23,872 nt of DNA from Lentisphaeria bacterium UBA1776 (GCA_002314605.1 DCGO01000062.1:473-24344); one strand, 5' to 3'; positions 7,456-17,645 are shown, counted from the first letter of the stretch. Made by a program: numbers and translations. The notes: a model not told the origin generated them from the letters alone.

Positions 7456-8211
7456 ATGTGGCAGTTTCTGTACGGGGATTGGAGCGTTGCAAATATTCTG
7501 GTCCTGATGGTCGCGGCAATTCTGATCGGCGTCAACAAAACGGGGGTCCCCGGACTGGGAATGATCCCGGTACTGCTGTTGGCGGATACGTTTGAACCCC
7601 GGGAATCCACCGGACTGCAGCTTCTGATGCTGGGCATGGCGGATATTATGGCTGTAGCCTACTACCGGCGCCAGGGGAACTGGCGGATCGTACTGCGGCT
7701 GCTTCCCTGGGCGCTGGCGGGTATCGGTCTCGGGGTCCTGGCGCTGCAATTTTTTCCGGACCGGGCCATGAAGCCGGTCCTGGCGTGGACGATCCTCATT
7801 ATGGTGGCGTTCAGCTACGTTGCCAAATATATCAAAAAGATGGACAAGCTGCCATCTCACTGGGGCTTCTCCGCCTTTTTCGGCATGTTTGCGGGGCTCA
7901 CGACCCATATTGCCAATGCCGCCGGGCCGGTGATGGCCATTTACCTCCTGAGCATGAAGCTGGACAAAAAGACCTACATCGGCTGTGCCGCGTGGTATTT
8001 TCTGATCCTGAACTGGATCAAGATCCCGATTTTTGTCTGTGAAGGGCGGATCACCGCAAAATCCATGATGGCGGATCTCTCCATGATCCCGTTTCTCATC
8101 ATCGGTGCCGCCCTTGGGATCCTGCTGCTGAACCGGCTTCCCCAGAAGAAATTCGAGCAGATCGTTCAGGGGCTGGCCGCGCTGGGGGCCCTCAAGCTTC
8201 TTTTCTGGTAG
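7456..8211 (+). CDS. TauE/SafE-family (DUF81) membrane permease
   Basis: This 251-aa polytopic inner-membrane protein has about eight hydrophobic segments. The two family half-repeats are visible: LIGVNKTGVPGLGMIPVLLL near residues 23-42 and GMFAGLTTHIANAAGPVMAIYLL near 138-160. The family exports organosulfonates, sulfite and related small anions by proton-coupled transport, but the substrate of this member is unknown. AGGTG (7445-7449) lies 6 bases before the ATG. nagA follows after 55 bp in the same direction, with no terminator seen between them, so the two are probably one operon. Beside an amino-sugar deacetylase, a role in acid or anion export is conceivable but is only inference. Confidence 0.9.
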   Translation: MWQFLYGDWSVANILVLMVAAILIGVNKTGVPGLGMIPVLLLADTFEPRESTGLQLLMLGMADIMAVAYYRRQGNWRIVLRLLPWALAGIGLGVLALQFFPDRAMKPVLAWTILIMVAFSYVAKYIKKMDKLPSHWGFSAFFGMFAGLTTHIANAAGPVMAIYLLSMKLDKKTYIGCAAWYFLILNWIKIPIFVCEGRITAKSMMADLSMIPFLIIGAALGILLLNRLPQKKFEQIVQGLAALGALKLLFW

Positions 8212-8266
8212 AAAACGTCAGGAGTCCTGGCAAAAAATGTATCCGGCTCGGGAGGAGAATTGAAAA

Positions 8267-9400
8267 ATGCAGCTGACCGGCAATATCGTTTCGGAAACAC
8301 GTTTTTTTTACGGCAAGATCGAATTTGAACATGGCAAGATCATTTCCGTTTCGCCGCTTGAAGGGACCAAACCGGATGCAATATGGATCCTGCCCGGATT
8401 GATCGATGTACATCTTCACGGTTCCGGTCCGTACAGTACGGAAGGGGGGGAGGCGGATCTCAGAGGAATGGCGCAGTTTCTTCCTTCCAAGGGGGTGACG
8501 CGTTTTCTTCCCACCTGTTCCTGTGCTCCCCATGAAGAAACCTTGGATTTTGTGAAACTCGTGCGCCGTCTGGCGGAAAATTCGCCGGAAGGGGCATTGG
8601 TTGCCGGTTCCCATCTGGAGGGACCGTGGCTTGCTCCGGCCTTCTGCGGCGGCATGCTTCCGGAAATGATCCGCAGACCGGATATGCAGCAGGCACAGGA
8701 ATATCTGGATGCCGCAGGCGGAACTTTGAAGCTGATGACGATCGCACCGGAGGAGCCGGGCGCGCTGGAGGTGATCCGTCTCCTTCGCAGGAATGGTGTG
8801 ACCGTTTCTTCCGGTCACTCGGCGTGTCCGCCGGCATTTCTGGAGACTGCCGTTCAGTCGGGCATTTCAGAAATCTGTCATCTCTTTGATGCCTACGATG
8901 TCCCGGTGTCCCGCGAGGGGGTCCGCCAGCCGGCCCTGACGGATATGGTCCTGATCTGCGATAACCTGATGAAAGAGATCATTATGGATGGTCTTCACGT
9001 TCCGCCGGAACTGGTGATTCTGTCCCGCCGGGCGGCAGGTGCGGATCATATCATCGCCATTACGGATGCCATGCAGGGAGCCGGAATGCCGGAGGGTCGT
9101 TTTCTGGACTGCGGGAAACCCTATATCATCAGGGAAGGGGAATTGGCCAGAAGGGTCGAGGACAATGTGATCGTCGGTTCATCGCTTTCCATGAACCGGG
9201 CCTATTTCAATATGGTGACCCGTTTCGGCTTTTCACCTGCGGAAGCCGCAAAAGCAGCTTCCGGCAACCCGGCAAAACAGCTTGGATTGTCCGGAGTCAC
9301 CGGGGCCCTTTGCCCCGGGATGGATGCAGACATTGCCGTACTGGAACCGGACCGGCTGACGGTTCGGGAGACTTATCTGCAAGGGAAAAAGATCTTTTGA
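8267..9400 (+). CDS. nagA: N-acetylglucosamine-6-phosphate deacetylase
   Basis: This 377-aa amidohydrolase removes acetate from GlcNAc-6-phosphate in amino-sugar catabolism and cell-wall recycling. It shows PGLIDVHLHG with the HxH pair His49/His51, HLEGPW with metal-ligand Glu118, His184 in SSGHSA, His205 in CHLFDAY, MDGLHV at 240-245, and catalytic Asp267 in AITDAM. The usual HLFNAM motif reads HLFDAY here, so the Asn that normally contacts substrate is Asp; this could alter specificity. GGAGGAG lies 9 bases before the ATG. An amidohydrolase for another N-acetylated sugar phosphate (AgaA-like) remains possible. The AmpG-like transporter encoded at 11922 could deliver cell-wall amino sugars to the same pathway. 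Confidence 0.9.
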   Translation: MQLTGNIVSETRFFYGKIEFEHGKIISVSPLEGTKPDAIWILPGLIDVHLHGSGPYSTEGGEADLRGMAQFLPSKGVTRFLPTCSCAPHEETLDFVKLVRRLAENSPEGALVAGSHLEGPWLAPAFCGGMLPEMIRRPDMQQAQEYLDAAGGTLKLMTIAPEEPGALEVIRLLRRNGVTVSSGHSACPPAFLETAVQSGISEICHLFDAYDVPVSREGVRQPALTDMVLICDNLMKEIIMDGLHVPPELVILSRRAAGADHIIAITDAMQGAGMPEGRFLDCGKPYIIREGELARRVEDNVIVGSSLSMNRAYFNMVTRFGFSPAEAAKAASGNPAKQLGLSGVTGALCPGMDADIAVLEPDRLTVRETYLQGKKIF

Positions 9401-9418
9401 CCCGGATCTTTCTCCGGG
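9401..9418 (+). other. Hairpin directly after the nagA stop codon
   Basis: CCCGGA (9401-9406) pairs with TCCGGG (9413-9418) around TCTTTC. There is no T-run immediately after it; T-rich sequence starts about 35 bases later. It may stabilise the mRNA 3' end or act as a weak terminator. Confidence 0.4.
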
Positions 9419-9478
9419 CGGAACGGCTGAATACGAAGCTGCATCTCATCGGATTTTTGTTTTTTTTGAATTTTTCGC

Positions 9479-9506
9479 TTGCATTCTTCCGATACGGTAT
9501 TATAGT
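9479..9506 (+). promoter_or_regulatory. Promoter of the candidate small RNA
   Basis: TTGCAT (9479-9484) and TATAGT (9501-9506) are 16 bp apart, after a T-rich stretch that could serve as an UP element. Transcription would start about 7 bases later, at 9513, which is exactly the first base of the RNA closing stem. Confidence 0.65.
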
Positions 9507-9512
9507 ACCTCC

Positions 9513-9607
9513 AGAAAGCAGGTTCATCTCTGAACAATATAAGCATCGGGGCCGCAAGGCCTTATCATTACAGTGTATCGGAGTGGTACAGCCTGCTTTC
9601 TTTTTTA
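9513..9607 (+). ncRNA. Candidate structured small RNA, about 95 nt, unknown family
   Basis: A 10-bp perfect closing stem (AGAAAGCAGG at 9513-9522 with CCTGCTTTCT at 9592-9601) leads into a T-run at 9601-9606, so the closing stem doubles as an intrinsic terminator. Three hairpins fit inside: TTCA-TCTC-TGAA (9523-9534), a helix capped by the tetraloop GCAA with outer ATAAG/CTTAT pairs, and TGTATC-GGAGT-GGTACA with one G-U pair. Together they make a four-way, cloverleaf-like junction. There is no open reading frame with a ribosome site. It does not contain the SRP RNA apical motif, is too short for 6S RNA, and is not a tRNA. It lies alone between nagA and the helicase gene, with its own promoter. 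The family is not recognised; a trans-acting regulator or protein-binding RNA is possible. Confidence 0.65.
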
Positions 9608-9637
9608 TCTTTTTTGGGGGGAAGTTCTCCGCATCTG

Positions 9638-9649
9638 CTGTATATACAG
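9638..9649. promoter_or_regulatory. 12-bp perfect palindrome upstream of the helicase gene
   Basis: CTGTATATACAG is a perfect palindrome about 75 bp before the helicase -35 box. It resembles an E. coli-type LexA box shortened from CTG-N10-CAG to CTG-N6-CAG. The half-site spacing differs from known LexA boxes, so it is only a possible operator. The rest of 9608-9722 shows nothing recognisable. Confidence 0.3.
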
Positions 9650-9722
9650 GCCGCCCGCATCATGGATTTGTGTTCTCCCCGAAGGACCCCGGTGTTTTTG
9701 AGAGTTTCCCCCTGTGGCAGGA

Positions 9723-9750
9723 TTGAATTTTTCTTCTTGCATGCTATATT
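9723..9750 (+). promoter_or_regulatory. Promoter of the helicase-MFS operon
   Basis: TTGAAT (9723-9728) and TATATT (9745-9750) are separated by 16 bp, giving a leader of about 27 bases before the GTG start at 9784. Confidence 0.8.
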
Positions 9751-9783
9751 GAACCCGTCAATTTAACCATGAGGATCTGAGGG

Positions 9784-11907
9784 GTGGTTCAGCTTGCCGA
9801 AATTTTCAGGACACCGGAAGAAAATTCTGCAGACGCGCCGGAAAACGCCGATTTTGATGTTGATGCGCTGGAGTTTGAACTGGAACACGCAGTTCCGGAA
9901 GCTCCGGAAACATTCCTGAATGAGGTGGAACAGTTTTTTGCCCCCGGGGGGACCCTTCTGACAGCCGCCAGGCTGGATGGCCGCCCCTGCGAATTCCGGC
10001 CCCAGCAGTCCGCCATGGCCCGGGCTGTGGCCGAATCGTTGATTTCCGGTCGCAACCTTGCCGTGGAAGCGCCCACCGGCGTCGGCAAAAGTTTCGCCTA
10101 TCTGGTCCCTCTGGTCTTCCGTGCCGGAAAAGACAACCGTCCGGCCGTCGTCTCCACTGAGACCATCAATCTGCAGGAACAGCTGATTCTGCGGGATGTT
10201 CCGCTTTTGAAGGAACTTACCGGCGTGGATTTCCGGGCCGCGCTGGCCAAGGGCCGGAGCAATTACCTCTGTCTCCGGCGCCTGGCACTGCTGGCGGGAG
10301 AACAGAGTCAGCAGCTGCTCCCTTCCGCTTCCATGCAGCTGGATCTGGAAAAGATCATGCAGTGGGCGGAAAAAAGCCCCACCGGTTCCCGGGATGCGGT
10401 GGATTTCCGGATGGACAACGAACTTTGGCCCCTGATCTGCTGCGAGGCCGGCAACTGCCAGAAGGTCCGTTGTCCCTATTTTCAGCAGTGCTTCTACATG
10501 CGCGCCCGCAAATCCTGGGGGGAAGCGGATATTGTCGTGGCCAACCATGCGCTTTTCTTTACAGACCTGGCCATGCGGGGGGAAGAAGGCGATTCCGGGC
10601 TTCTGCCCAATTACGGAGCGCTGGTGATCGACGAGGCCCATACGCTGGAAGACAATGCTGCGGAATATCTGGGGATCCGCATCAGCCGATCCGGAGTTGT
10701 CGGTGTGCTGAATCGTCTTTACAATCCCGACAACGCCCGGGGTCTGCTGGTCAGGGACGGTGCCGATGTGCTGGCTCTCCGGCAGACGGCGGCGGAGGCA
10801 CGGGACGATGCATACGGATTTTTTGAACAGTTTTCGGGCTTCCTGCGGGAAGGAACTTCGCGTTACGACGGCCAGGAGTGCACCGTCCGCCGGGTCCGGC
10901 AGACGAACCGCTTCGAGGATCATCTGTCGGAAAAACTCCGGGTCCTCCACCGGCTTCTGTGGGAATACGTGGAAAAGCTGGATGACGAGGAGAAAAAAGA
11001 AAACGCCTCCCTGAAAACTGAACTGGAAAGTCTGATGGACCGCTGCAAATCCTTTATGGACGGCATCCAGATCTTTATGGAGATGAGCCAGTCCGAAGCG
11101 GTATATTTCATCGAAACGGAGCGGGGAGGGGGAAGTGTCATCAATGTGGCTCCCCTGAATGTGGCGGAACTCCTGAACCGGATGCTCTTCAATGCAGCGT
11201 TTCCGGTGACCTTGTGCAGCGCCACGCTGACGGTGCGGAACAGTTTCGACTTCTACTGCGGCCGGATCGGTTTCGACAATGGCGACACCCTGTGTCTTGA
11301 CTCGCCTTTTTCCCGGGATCAGGCCCGGGTGCTGGTGAGCAGGGATATGCCGGAACCCGCATCACGGGAATATCAGGAGGCTCTTGCCGTGGAAATTCAG
11401 AAATTTGTGGCTATGACCGGCGGCAAAGCCTTCGTTCTCTTCACCAGTTACGCTCATCTGCGGTTCTGCGCCGAAAAGGTCCGGGGCTTTTTCTCCCGGT
11501 GCAACATTCAGCTTTTGACGCAGGGGGGCGACCTCTCCCGCAGTATGATGCTGAAGATCTTCCGGGAGGACATCTCAAGCGTCCTCTTCGGTACCGACAG
11601 TTTCTGGACCGGGGTTGATGTGCCGGGAGAGGCTTTGAGCAATGTCATCATCACCAAACTCCCGTTTCCGTCACCGGGAGATCCCATTGTGGAAGGTCGG
11701 TGCGAAAAGATCAAAGCCGCAGGGGGCAGCGATTTCCGGGAATACATGCTTCCCGCCGCCGTGCTGAAATTCCGCCAGGGGGCGGGGCGGCTCATCCGCA
11801 GCCGCAGCGACCGGGGTATCATTGTGGTGCTGGATAAGCGTGTTTTGTCCAAAGGGTACGGAAAGAGTTTCCTCGATGCCCTGCCGTATCCCTTGTCCGT
11901 GGAATAA
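9784..11907 (+). CDS. DinG/XPD-family Fe-S ATP-dependent DNA helicase
   Basis: This 707-aa superfamily-2 helicase probably unwinds DNA 5'-3' during repair or removes R-loops and replication blocks. Walker A is EAPTGVGKS (95-103). The iron-sulfur insertion shows Cys163 (NYLC), Cys225 (or the 219-220 pair), Cys230 and Cys236. The DEAH box is at 283-286 (VIDEAHTLED). The C-terminal RecA-like domain contains KAFVLFTSYAHL, TDSFWTGVDVPGE and QGAGRLIRSRSDRG, the last being motif VI. There is no N-terminal exonuclease domain; residues 1-55 are acidic and unassigned. The start is a GTG with GAGG 9 bases upstream; an ATG at 9769 opens only a three-codon frame. The MFS gene starts 14 bases after the stop. 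YoaA-like and DinG-like members cannot be told apart here. Confidence 0.93.
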   Translation: MVQLAEIFRTPEENSADAPENADFDVDALEFELEHAVPEAPETFLNEVEQFFAPGGTLLTAARLDGRPCEFRPQQSAMARAVAESLISGRNLAVEAPTGVGKSFAYLVPLVFRAGKDNRPAVVSTETINLQEQLILRDVPLLKELTGVDFRAALAKGRSNYLCLRRLALLAGEQSQQLLPSASMQLDLEKIMQWAEKSPTGSRDAVDFRMDNELWPLICCEAGNCQKVRCPYFQQCFYMRARKSWGEADIVVANHALFFTDLAMRGEEGDSGLLPNYGALVIDEAHTLEDNAAEYLGIRISRSGVVGVLNRLYNPDNARGLLVRDGADVLALRQTAAEARDDAYGFFEQFSGFLREGTSRYDGQECTVRRVRQTNRFEDHLSEKLRVLHRLLWEYVEKLDDEEKKENASLKTELESLMDRCKSFMDGIQIFMEMSQSEAVYFIETERGGGSVINVAPLNVAELLNRMLFNAAFPVTLCSATLTVRNSFDFYCGRIGFDNGDTLCLDSPFSRDQARVLVSRDMPEPASREYQEALAVEIQKFVAMTGGKAFVLFTSYAHLRFCAEKVRGFFSRCNIQLLTQGGDLSRSMMLKIFREDISSVLFGTDSFWTGVDVPGEALSNVIITKLPFPSPGDPIVEGRCEKIKAAGGSDFREYMLPAAVLKFRQGAGRLIRSRSDRGIIVVLDKRVLSKGYGKSFLDALPYPLSVE

Positions 11908-11921
11908 TGTAGAGGTATGAT

Positions 11922-13193
11922 ATGTCTTTGAAAAGCTGGTCGTGGGTGCCGAGTGTTTACTTTGCCGAAGGGGTGCCTTATGCTTTGATCGCCACCGTTT
12001 CCGTGATCCTTCTGAAAGACCTCCGCATGAGCAACCGGGAGTTGGCCATGTGGACCAGTCTTTTCACGCTTCCCTGGGTGCTGAAACCCCTGTGGGCCCC
12101 GGTGCTGGATATGGCGTGGACCAAAAAAGGCTGGATCGTTGCCATGGAATTGGTCATGGGCGCCGGATTCCTGCTTTGCGGCGGCTCCCTTACCGTTTTC
12201 GGGAGCGGTATCAGTCTGATGATCCTCATGCTCCTGCTTGCCTTTGCTTCCGCCACCCACGATGCGGCGGCGGACGGCTTTTACCTGATCGGTCTCGACT
12301 TCCACGAACAGGCTTATTTCACCGGAGTCCGCTCCACGGCCTACCGGATCGCCATGGTGGCGGCACAGGGGGTGCTGGTAATGATCGTCGGCTGGATGCA
12401 GCTGCGGAGTCTGAGTGTCAGTCACGCCTGGGCCACAGGTCTGGCCGGGGCAGGGGCCCTGATGTTTCTGATTGGCGCCTGGCACGGCCGGACACTTCCA
12501 GCGGTGGAAACGGCGGCGGTCCGGCCGGCATTGGACCGGATTTTTCAGGATTTCGCCGACGCCTTTGTGAGTTTCTTTCAGAAGAAAAATGTTGGTTTCG
12601 CACTGGCCTTCATCCTCTTTTACCGGCTGGGGGAATCCCAGCTGGTGCGGCTGGCGGCCCCTTTTATGCTGGAATCCCGGGCAAGGGGAGGTCTGGGGCT
12701 TCATGTCGGCAGTCAGGGATTTCTGTACGGGACTATCGGGGTCATCTGCCTTCTGGCCGGAGGCGTTCTTGGGGGCTGGCTTATTTCCAGGGATGGAATC
12801 GGCAAGTGGATGTGGCCCATGGCGGCTGCCATCAATCTGCCGGATTTTGTTTATGTCTATTTGGCGATTGTCCGCCCTGACAGTCTGTGGATCGCCGGAA
12901 GTGCGGTGGCACTGGAGCAGTTCGGTTACGGATTCGGCTTCACCCTCTACATGATCTTCATGGTCGCGTTTGCATCCGACAGCGGAAAGTTCAAGACGGC
13001 CCACTTTGCCCTGATGACCGGCTTTATGGCGCTGGGAATGATGCTGCCGGGAATGGCATCCGGCTGGGTTCAGGAGAAAATCGGAAACTATCCGGGATTT
13101 TTCTGGTATGTAATGATATGCACCATCCCTGGATTTCTGGTAACGGCACTGGTGACGAAGACCGTGTCACCCGCCTTCGGCATTCGGCGGTAA
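11922..13193 (+). CDS. AmpG-like MFS transporter
   Basis: This 423-aa inner-membrane protein has about twelve hydrophobic segments. The N-terminal motif VYFAEGVPYAL, the stretch FTLPWVLKPLWAPVLDM and the ATHDAAADGFYL motif are characteristic of the AmpG branch (PAT family) of the major facilitator superfamily. AmpG imports anhydro-muropeptides from the periplasm for cell-wall recycling. The exact cargo is inferred from family resemblance; related members import acetyl-CoA or siderophore-like compounds. An AGAGGT ribosome site precedes the ATG. It lies 14 bp after the helicase gene, so both are probably read from the 9723 promoter. It converges with the MarC-family gene with a 1-bp gap and no visible terminator. 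Confidence 0.85.
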   Translation: MSLKSWSWVPSVYFAEGVPYALIATVSVILLKDLRMSNRELAMWTSLFTLPWVLKPLWAPVLDMAWTKKGWIVAMELVMGAGFLLCGGSLTVFGSGISLMILMLLLAFASATHDAAADGFYLIGLDFHEQAYFTGVRSTAYRIAMVAAQGVLVMIVGWMQLRSLSVSHAWATGLAGAGALMFLIGAWHGRTLPAVETAAVRPALDRIFQDFADAFVSFFQKKNVGFALAFILFYRLGESQLVRLAAPFMLESRARGGLGLHVGSQGFLYGTIGVICLLAGGVLGGWLISRDGIGKWMWPMAAAINLPDFVYVYLAIVRPDSLWIAGSAVALEQFGYGFGFTLYMIFMVAFASDSGKFKTAHFALMTGFMALGMMLPGMASGWVQEKIGNYPGFFWYVMICTIPGFLVTALVTKTVSPAFGIRR

Positions 13194-13194
13194 G

Positions 13195-13815
13195 TCATCC
13201 CAGCCGGAGGGTCCGGACGAAACTGCCGACCCCGGACAGCACCATCTGGATGGCCACGGCGGCAATGATCAGTCCCGTCAGGCGTATCAAAGGTCCGGAA
13301 ATATGGGTTCGGTCCAGCACGTTGCTGATGGGAACTGCAAACAGCATCAGTGCAAAGTTCACGGCAATGGAGATCAGCAGCGACATCATGACGGAAAACC
13401 AGCCGTGCTGCACACAGAGCGAAATGGCTGCCGCAATGGTTCCCGGACCGGCGATCAGCGGTGCCGCCAGCGGCACCAGTGATATATCGGTGATGTTCTG
13501 CCGGATGTTTTCCTGCTGTTTGGCAGTAAAACGACCCTGCTGGACAGCGTTGAATCCGATCATGAATACGATCACTCCCCCGGTGATCTGCAGGGAATAG
13601 AGTTCCACCCGGAAAATGTTTTTGAAAATAAAATTCCCCGCTGCCGCCAGGATCCCCAGAATGGCCAGTGCCGCCAGAGAGGATTTCCAGGTGAGTTCCG
13701 TGTTCTCCTGACGGGTGAGTCTGGGATTGCAGGACGCCAGAAACATGACCTTGCTGGCCGGATTCAACAGAGCCAAAAGATAAAACGCATTTTCGACGAT
13801 CGTATCAAAATCCAT
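13195..13815 (-). CDS. MarC-family integral membrane protein
   Basis: This 206-aa protein has six hydrophobic segments. It has the two family NP/GPG-type signatures: LLALLNPASKVMFL near residues 13-26 and LAAPLIAGPGTIAAAISL near 117-134. MarC proteins are inner-membrane proteins of unsettled function; the name comes from the mar locus, but a role in drug resistance is not supported. AAGGAG lies 9 bases before the ATG. A candidate - strand promoter (TTGCAT at 13867-13862, TAAAGT at 13844-13839, 17-bp spacer) overlaps the lysR promoter, so LysR could control both genes. Length and motifs are normal. Confidence 0.9.
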   Translation of the reverse strand: MDFDTIVENAFYLLALLNPASKVMFLASCNPRLTRQENTELTWKSSLAALAILGILAAAGNFIFKNIFRVELYSLQITGGVIVFMIGFNAVQQGRFTAKQQENIRQNITDISLVPLAAPLIAGPGTIAAAISLCVQHGWFSVMMSLLISIAVNFALMLFAVPISNVLDRTHISGPLIRLTGLIIAAVAIQMVLSGVGSFVRTLRLG

Positions 13816-13845
13816 TTTTCATATCTCCTTGCGCCTTTACTTTAC

Positions 13846-13873
13846 TTGACAAAAGTCCGCTATGCAATATATT
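13846..13873 (+). promoter_or_regulatory. Promoter of the LysR gene
   Basis: TTGACA (13846-13851) and TATATT (13868-13873) are separated by 16 bp. The start codon is 37 bases downstream. The -10 box lies inside the palindrome at 13861-13884. Confidence 0.85.
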
Positions 13874-13884
13874 AAATTTGCATA
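13861..13884. promoter_or_regulatory. 24-bp palindrome, likely LysR operator
   Basis: TATGCAA (13861-13867) and TTGCATA (13878-13884) are perfect inverted arms around ten A/T-rich bases. LysR regulators bind dyads of the T-N11-A kind between divergent genes. This one covers the lysR -10 box, and its left arm overlaps the -35 candidate of marC, so binding would repress lysR and could act on marC. Confidence 0.7.
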
Positions 13885-13909
13885 TTCAATGAATAAAAGG
13901 AATTAAATC

Positions 13910-14875
13910 ATGGATATTGTCCAGCTGAGAAACTTTGTCACAACGTCAGAACTGCTGCACTTTGCCCGTTCGGCGGAACGGCTGGGGATCACCCAATCGG
14001 CCTTGAGCAGGAGCATTCAGAGGCTGGAAAAGGAACTGGGATTCCGGCTTTTTTCCCGGGCCAACAAGTGGGATGTTCAGCTGACCATTGCCGGCGAGGT
14101 CTATCGAAAAGAAGCCCTCCGGCTCCTGCATGATCTGGAACATGCCCGGCAGCTGGCGCTGACGGCGGAACACGGGGATGCCGGAAAACTGGTTATCGGA
14201 ACCATTTCCTCCATGCTGGGGCAGGGGGCGTTTATTGACGCCATTGCGGAACTCCGCCGCAAAAGTCCTCTGGCGGTACTGGAGATCGTGGACTCCACAT
14301 CCGGAGAACTGCTGAAACTCCTGGAGGCGCACAAGGTGGATCTGGCCTTCCTCCGGCTGAGTGCAGATTTTGCCGATGACCGGCTGATCTGCCGCAAGCT
14401 TTTCATGGACAAACTGATGCTTGTGGTTCCGAAAGATCACAGGCTGGCCGCCGCCAAACGGATCCGGGTGGCGGATCTGGCACAGGAAAATTTTATTCTG
14501 GTACCGGGGGAGGTTTCAGCCGTATTCCGGAACTATGTTCTGGATTTCTGCAGAATCCGCGGCAGTTTCAATCCGCGGATCGTTCAGGAGGTCAGCAATA
14601 ATTATACAGCCCTCCGGCTGGTTGCGGCAAAATGCGGGATCACACTGGTTTCTTCCGCGTACAGGGGAACCTTTGCGGAACATGTCACCTATCTCGAACT
14701 GGATGATTTTCAGCCGGAACTGGCGATGTTCGCCCTTTATCCCGGAAACAGACCAATTCCGCTGGCGGACAAATTCATCCGGGAATTCCGGCTGAAATAT
14801 GATATGCGGGAAAGATCAGATGTCAGCGGCTCCGGGGATCCAGCTTGTCCCGCAGGTGATCTCCCAGAATGTTGA
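13910..14875 (+). CDS. LysR-family transcriptional regulator
   Basis: This 321-aa protein has the LysR winged helix-turn-helix at residues 1-60 (FARSAERLGITQSALSRSIQRLEKELGFRLFSR). A periplasmic-binding-protein-like effector domain runs from about 90 (KLVIGTISSML) to 295. AAGGA lies 8 bases before the ATG. The ligand is not predictable. It is divergent from marC, with a shared palindromic operator, so marC and lysR itself are the most likely targets. Its last 17 codons run antisense over the 3' end of the ABC permease gene. The C-terminal tail DVSGSGDPACPAGDLPEC is poor in structure and is probably run-on after loss of an earlier stop. Confidence 0.92.
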   Translation: MDIVQLRNFVTTSELLHFARSAERLGITQSALSRSIQRLEKELGFRLFSRANKWDVQLTIAGEVYRKEALRLLHDLEHARQLALTAEHGDAGKLVIGTISSMLGQGAFIDAIAELRRKSPLAVLEIVDSTSGELLKLLEAHKVDLAFLRLSADFADDRLICRKLFMDKLMLVVPKDHRLAAAKRIRVADLAQENFILVPGEVSAVFRNYVLDFCRIRGSFNPRIVQEVSNNYTALRLVAAKCGITLVSSAYRGTFAEHVTYLELDDFQPELAMFALYPGNRPIPLADKFIREFRLKYDMRERSDVSGSGDPACPAGDLPEC

Positions 14876-15732
14876 GAGACAGCACCAGAAGGAACATGAA
14901 GAGCGTTGCCGCCGCCACTTCCCACCATACGCCCCGCCACAGCCGGTCCTGTCCGTCCGAGATCATGACTCCCCAGCTGGGTGCGGACTGGACCCCCACA
15001 CCGAGATAGCTTGCGATCACTTCCGTCATGACCGCCGAGGCGAAGATCAAGGTGAAATAGATGATGACCAGGTGAAAGACATTGGGGAGAATGTGACGGA
15101 ATAAAATGATCCCCTCCCGCTGACCCGCCACCCGGGCGGCAAGAACATAGGGCATGCGCTTGAGCTTCATGGTCTCGGCCCGGACCACCCGGCAGAGGGA
15201 GACCCAGCTGGTAAGACCGATGGCAAGATAGATGGCGATCATTCCCGGTTCCGCATGGAGGACCGTACCGATCCCCCGGAACACCGCCCGCAGGGGAGGG
15301 GCCAGAAAGTCCCCTTTTACCAGCAAGGCAAAAGCCAGCATGAAGAGCAGAGTGGGCATGGCCGCAAAGGTGCTGTAGAGCCACACCACCAGATCGTCGA
15401 TTTTTCCGCCGAAGAACCCGGCTGCAAGTCCCATGGCCGTTCCCAGCACAGCGGCAATCAGTCCGGCCACACAGCCCACTTTTACCGCCGTGGCGGAACC
15501 TGCCGCAGCCCGGAGCAGAACGTCCCGGCCCTGATAATCCGTTCCGCACCAGTGGCCGGGGGAGGGGGGCTGATACCCCGCATCAGGCGCCGTCACTGCA
15601 TAGACCGGGATCCGGCCGGATGCTTCGCAGTAGAGACTGTAGATCTCCGTCGCCAGCGCCAGCAGGAGAAATCCCGCCAGGATACACGCCGCCACGGCGG
15701 CAAACCGGTTTCCGGCAAAGAATTTTCGGAGC

Positions 15733-15740
<8 letters not shown>
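14823..15740 (-). CDS. OppC/DppC-type ABC transporter permease
   Basis: This 305-aa inner-membrane subunit belongs to a peptide/nickel-type ABC importer. An N-terminal transmembrane helix (12-32) is followed by a periplasmic loop with HWCGTDYQGRDVLLRAAAG, the typical OppC start of the permease domain. The EAA loop contacting the ATPase is MPYVLAARVAGQREGIILFRHILPN. About six hydrophobic segments are visible. Its ATG overlaps the mnmG stop (ATGAATAA), so it is translated with mnmG. No partner permease (OppB), ATPase or binding protein is in the window, so it is an orphan here. The 3' end overlaps the lysR 3' end by 53 bp on the opposite strand. Confidence 0.9.
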
Positions 15741-17619
<1,879 letters not shown>

Positions 17620-17645
17620 GATAAACTGCTAAACCTTTTTCCTTT

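Noticed and set aside
9513..9607. SRP RNA, 6S RNA or a tRNA-like gene for the small RNA.
   Set aside because: The SRP apical motif is missing, it is about half the size of 6S, and the arm lengths and loops do not fit a tRNA.
11508..13004. Long - strand open frame opposite the helicase and MFS genes.
   Set aside because: It lacks domains and crosses two confirmed genes.
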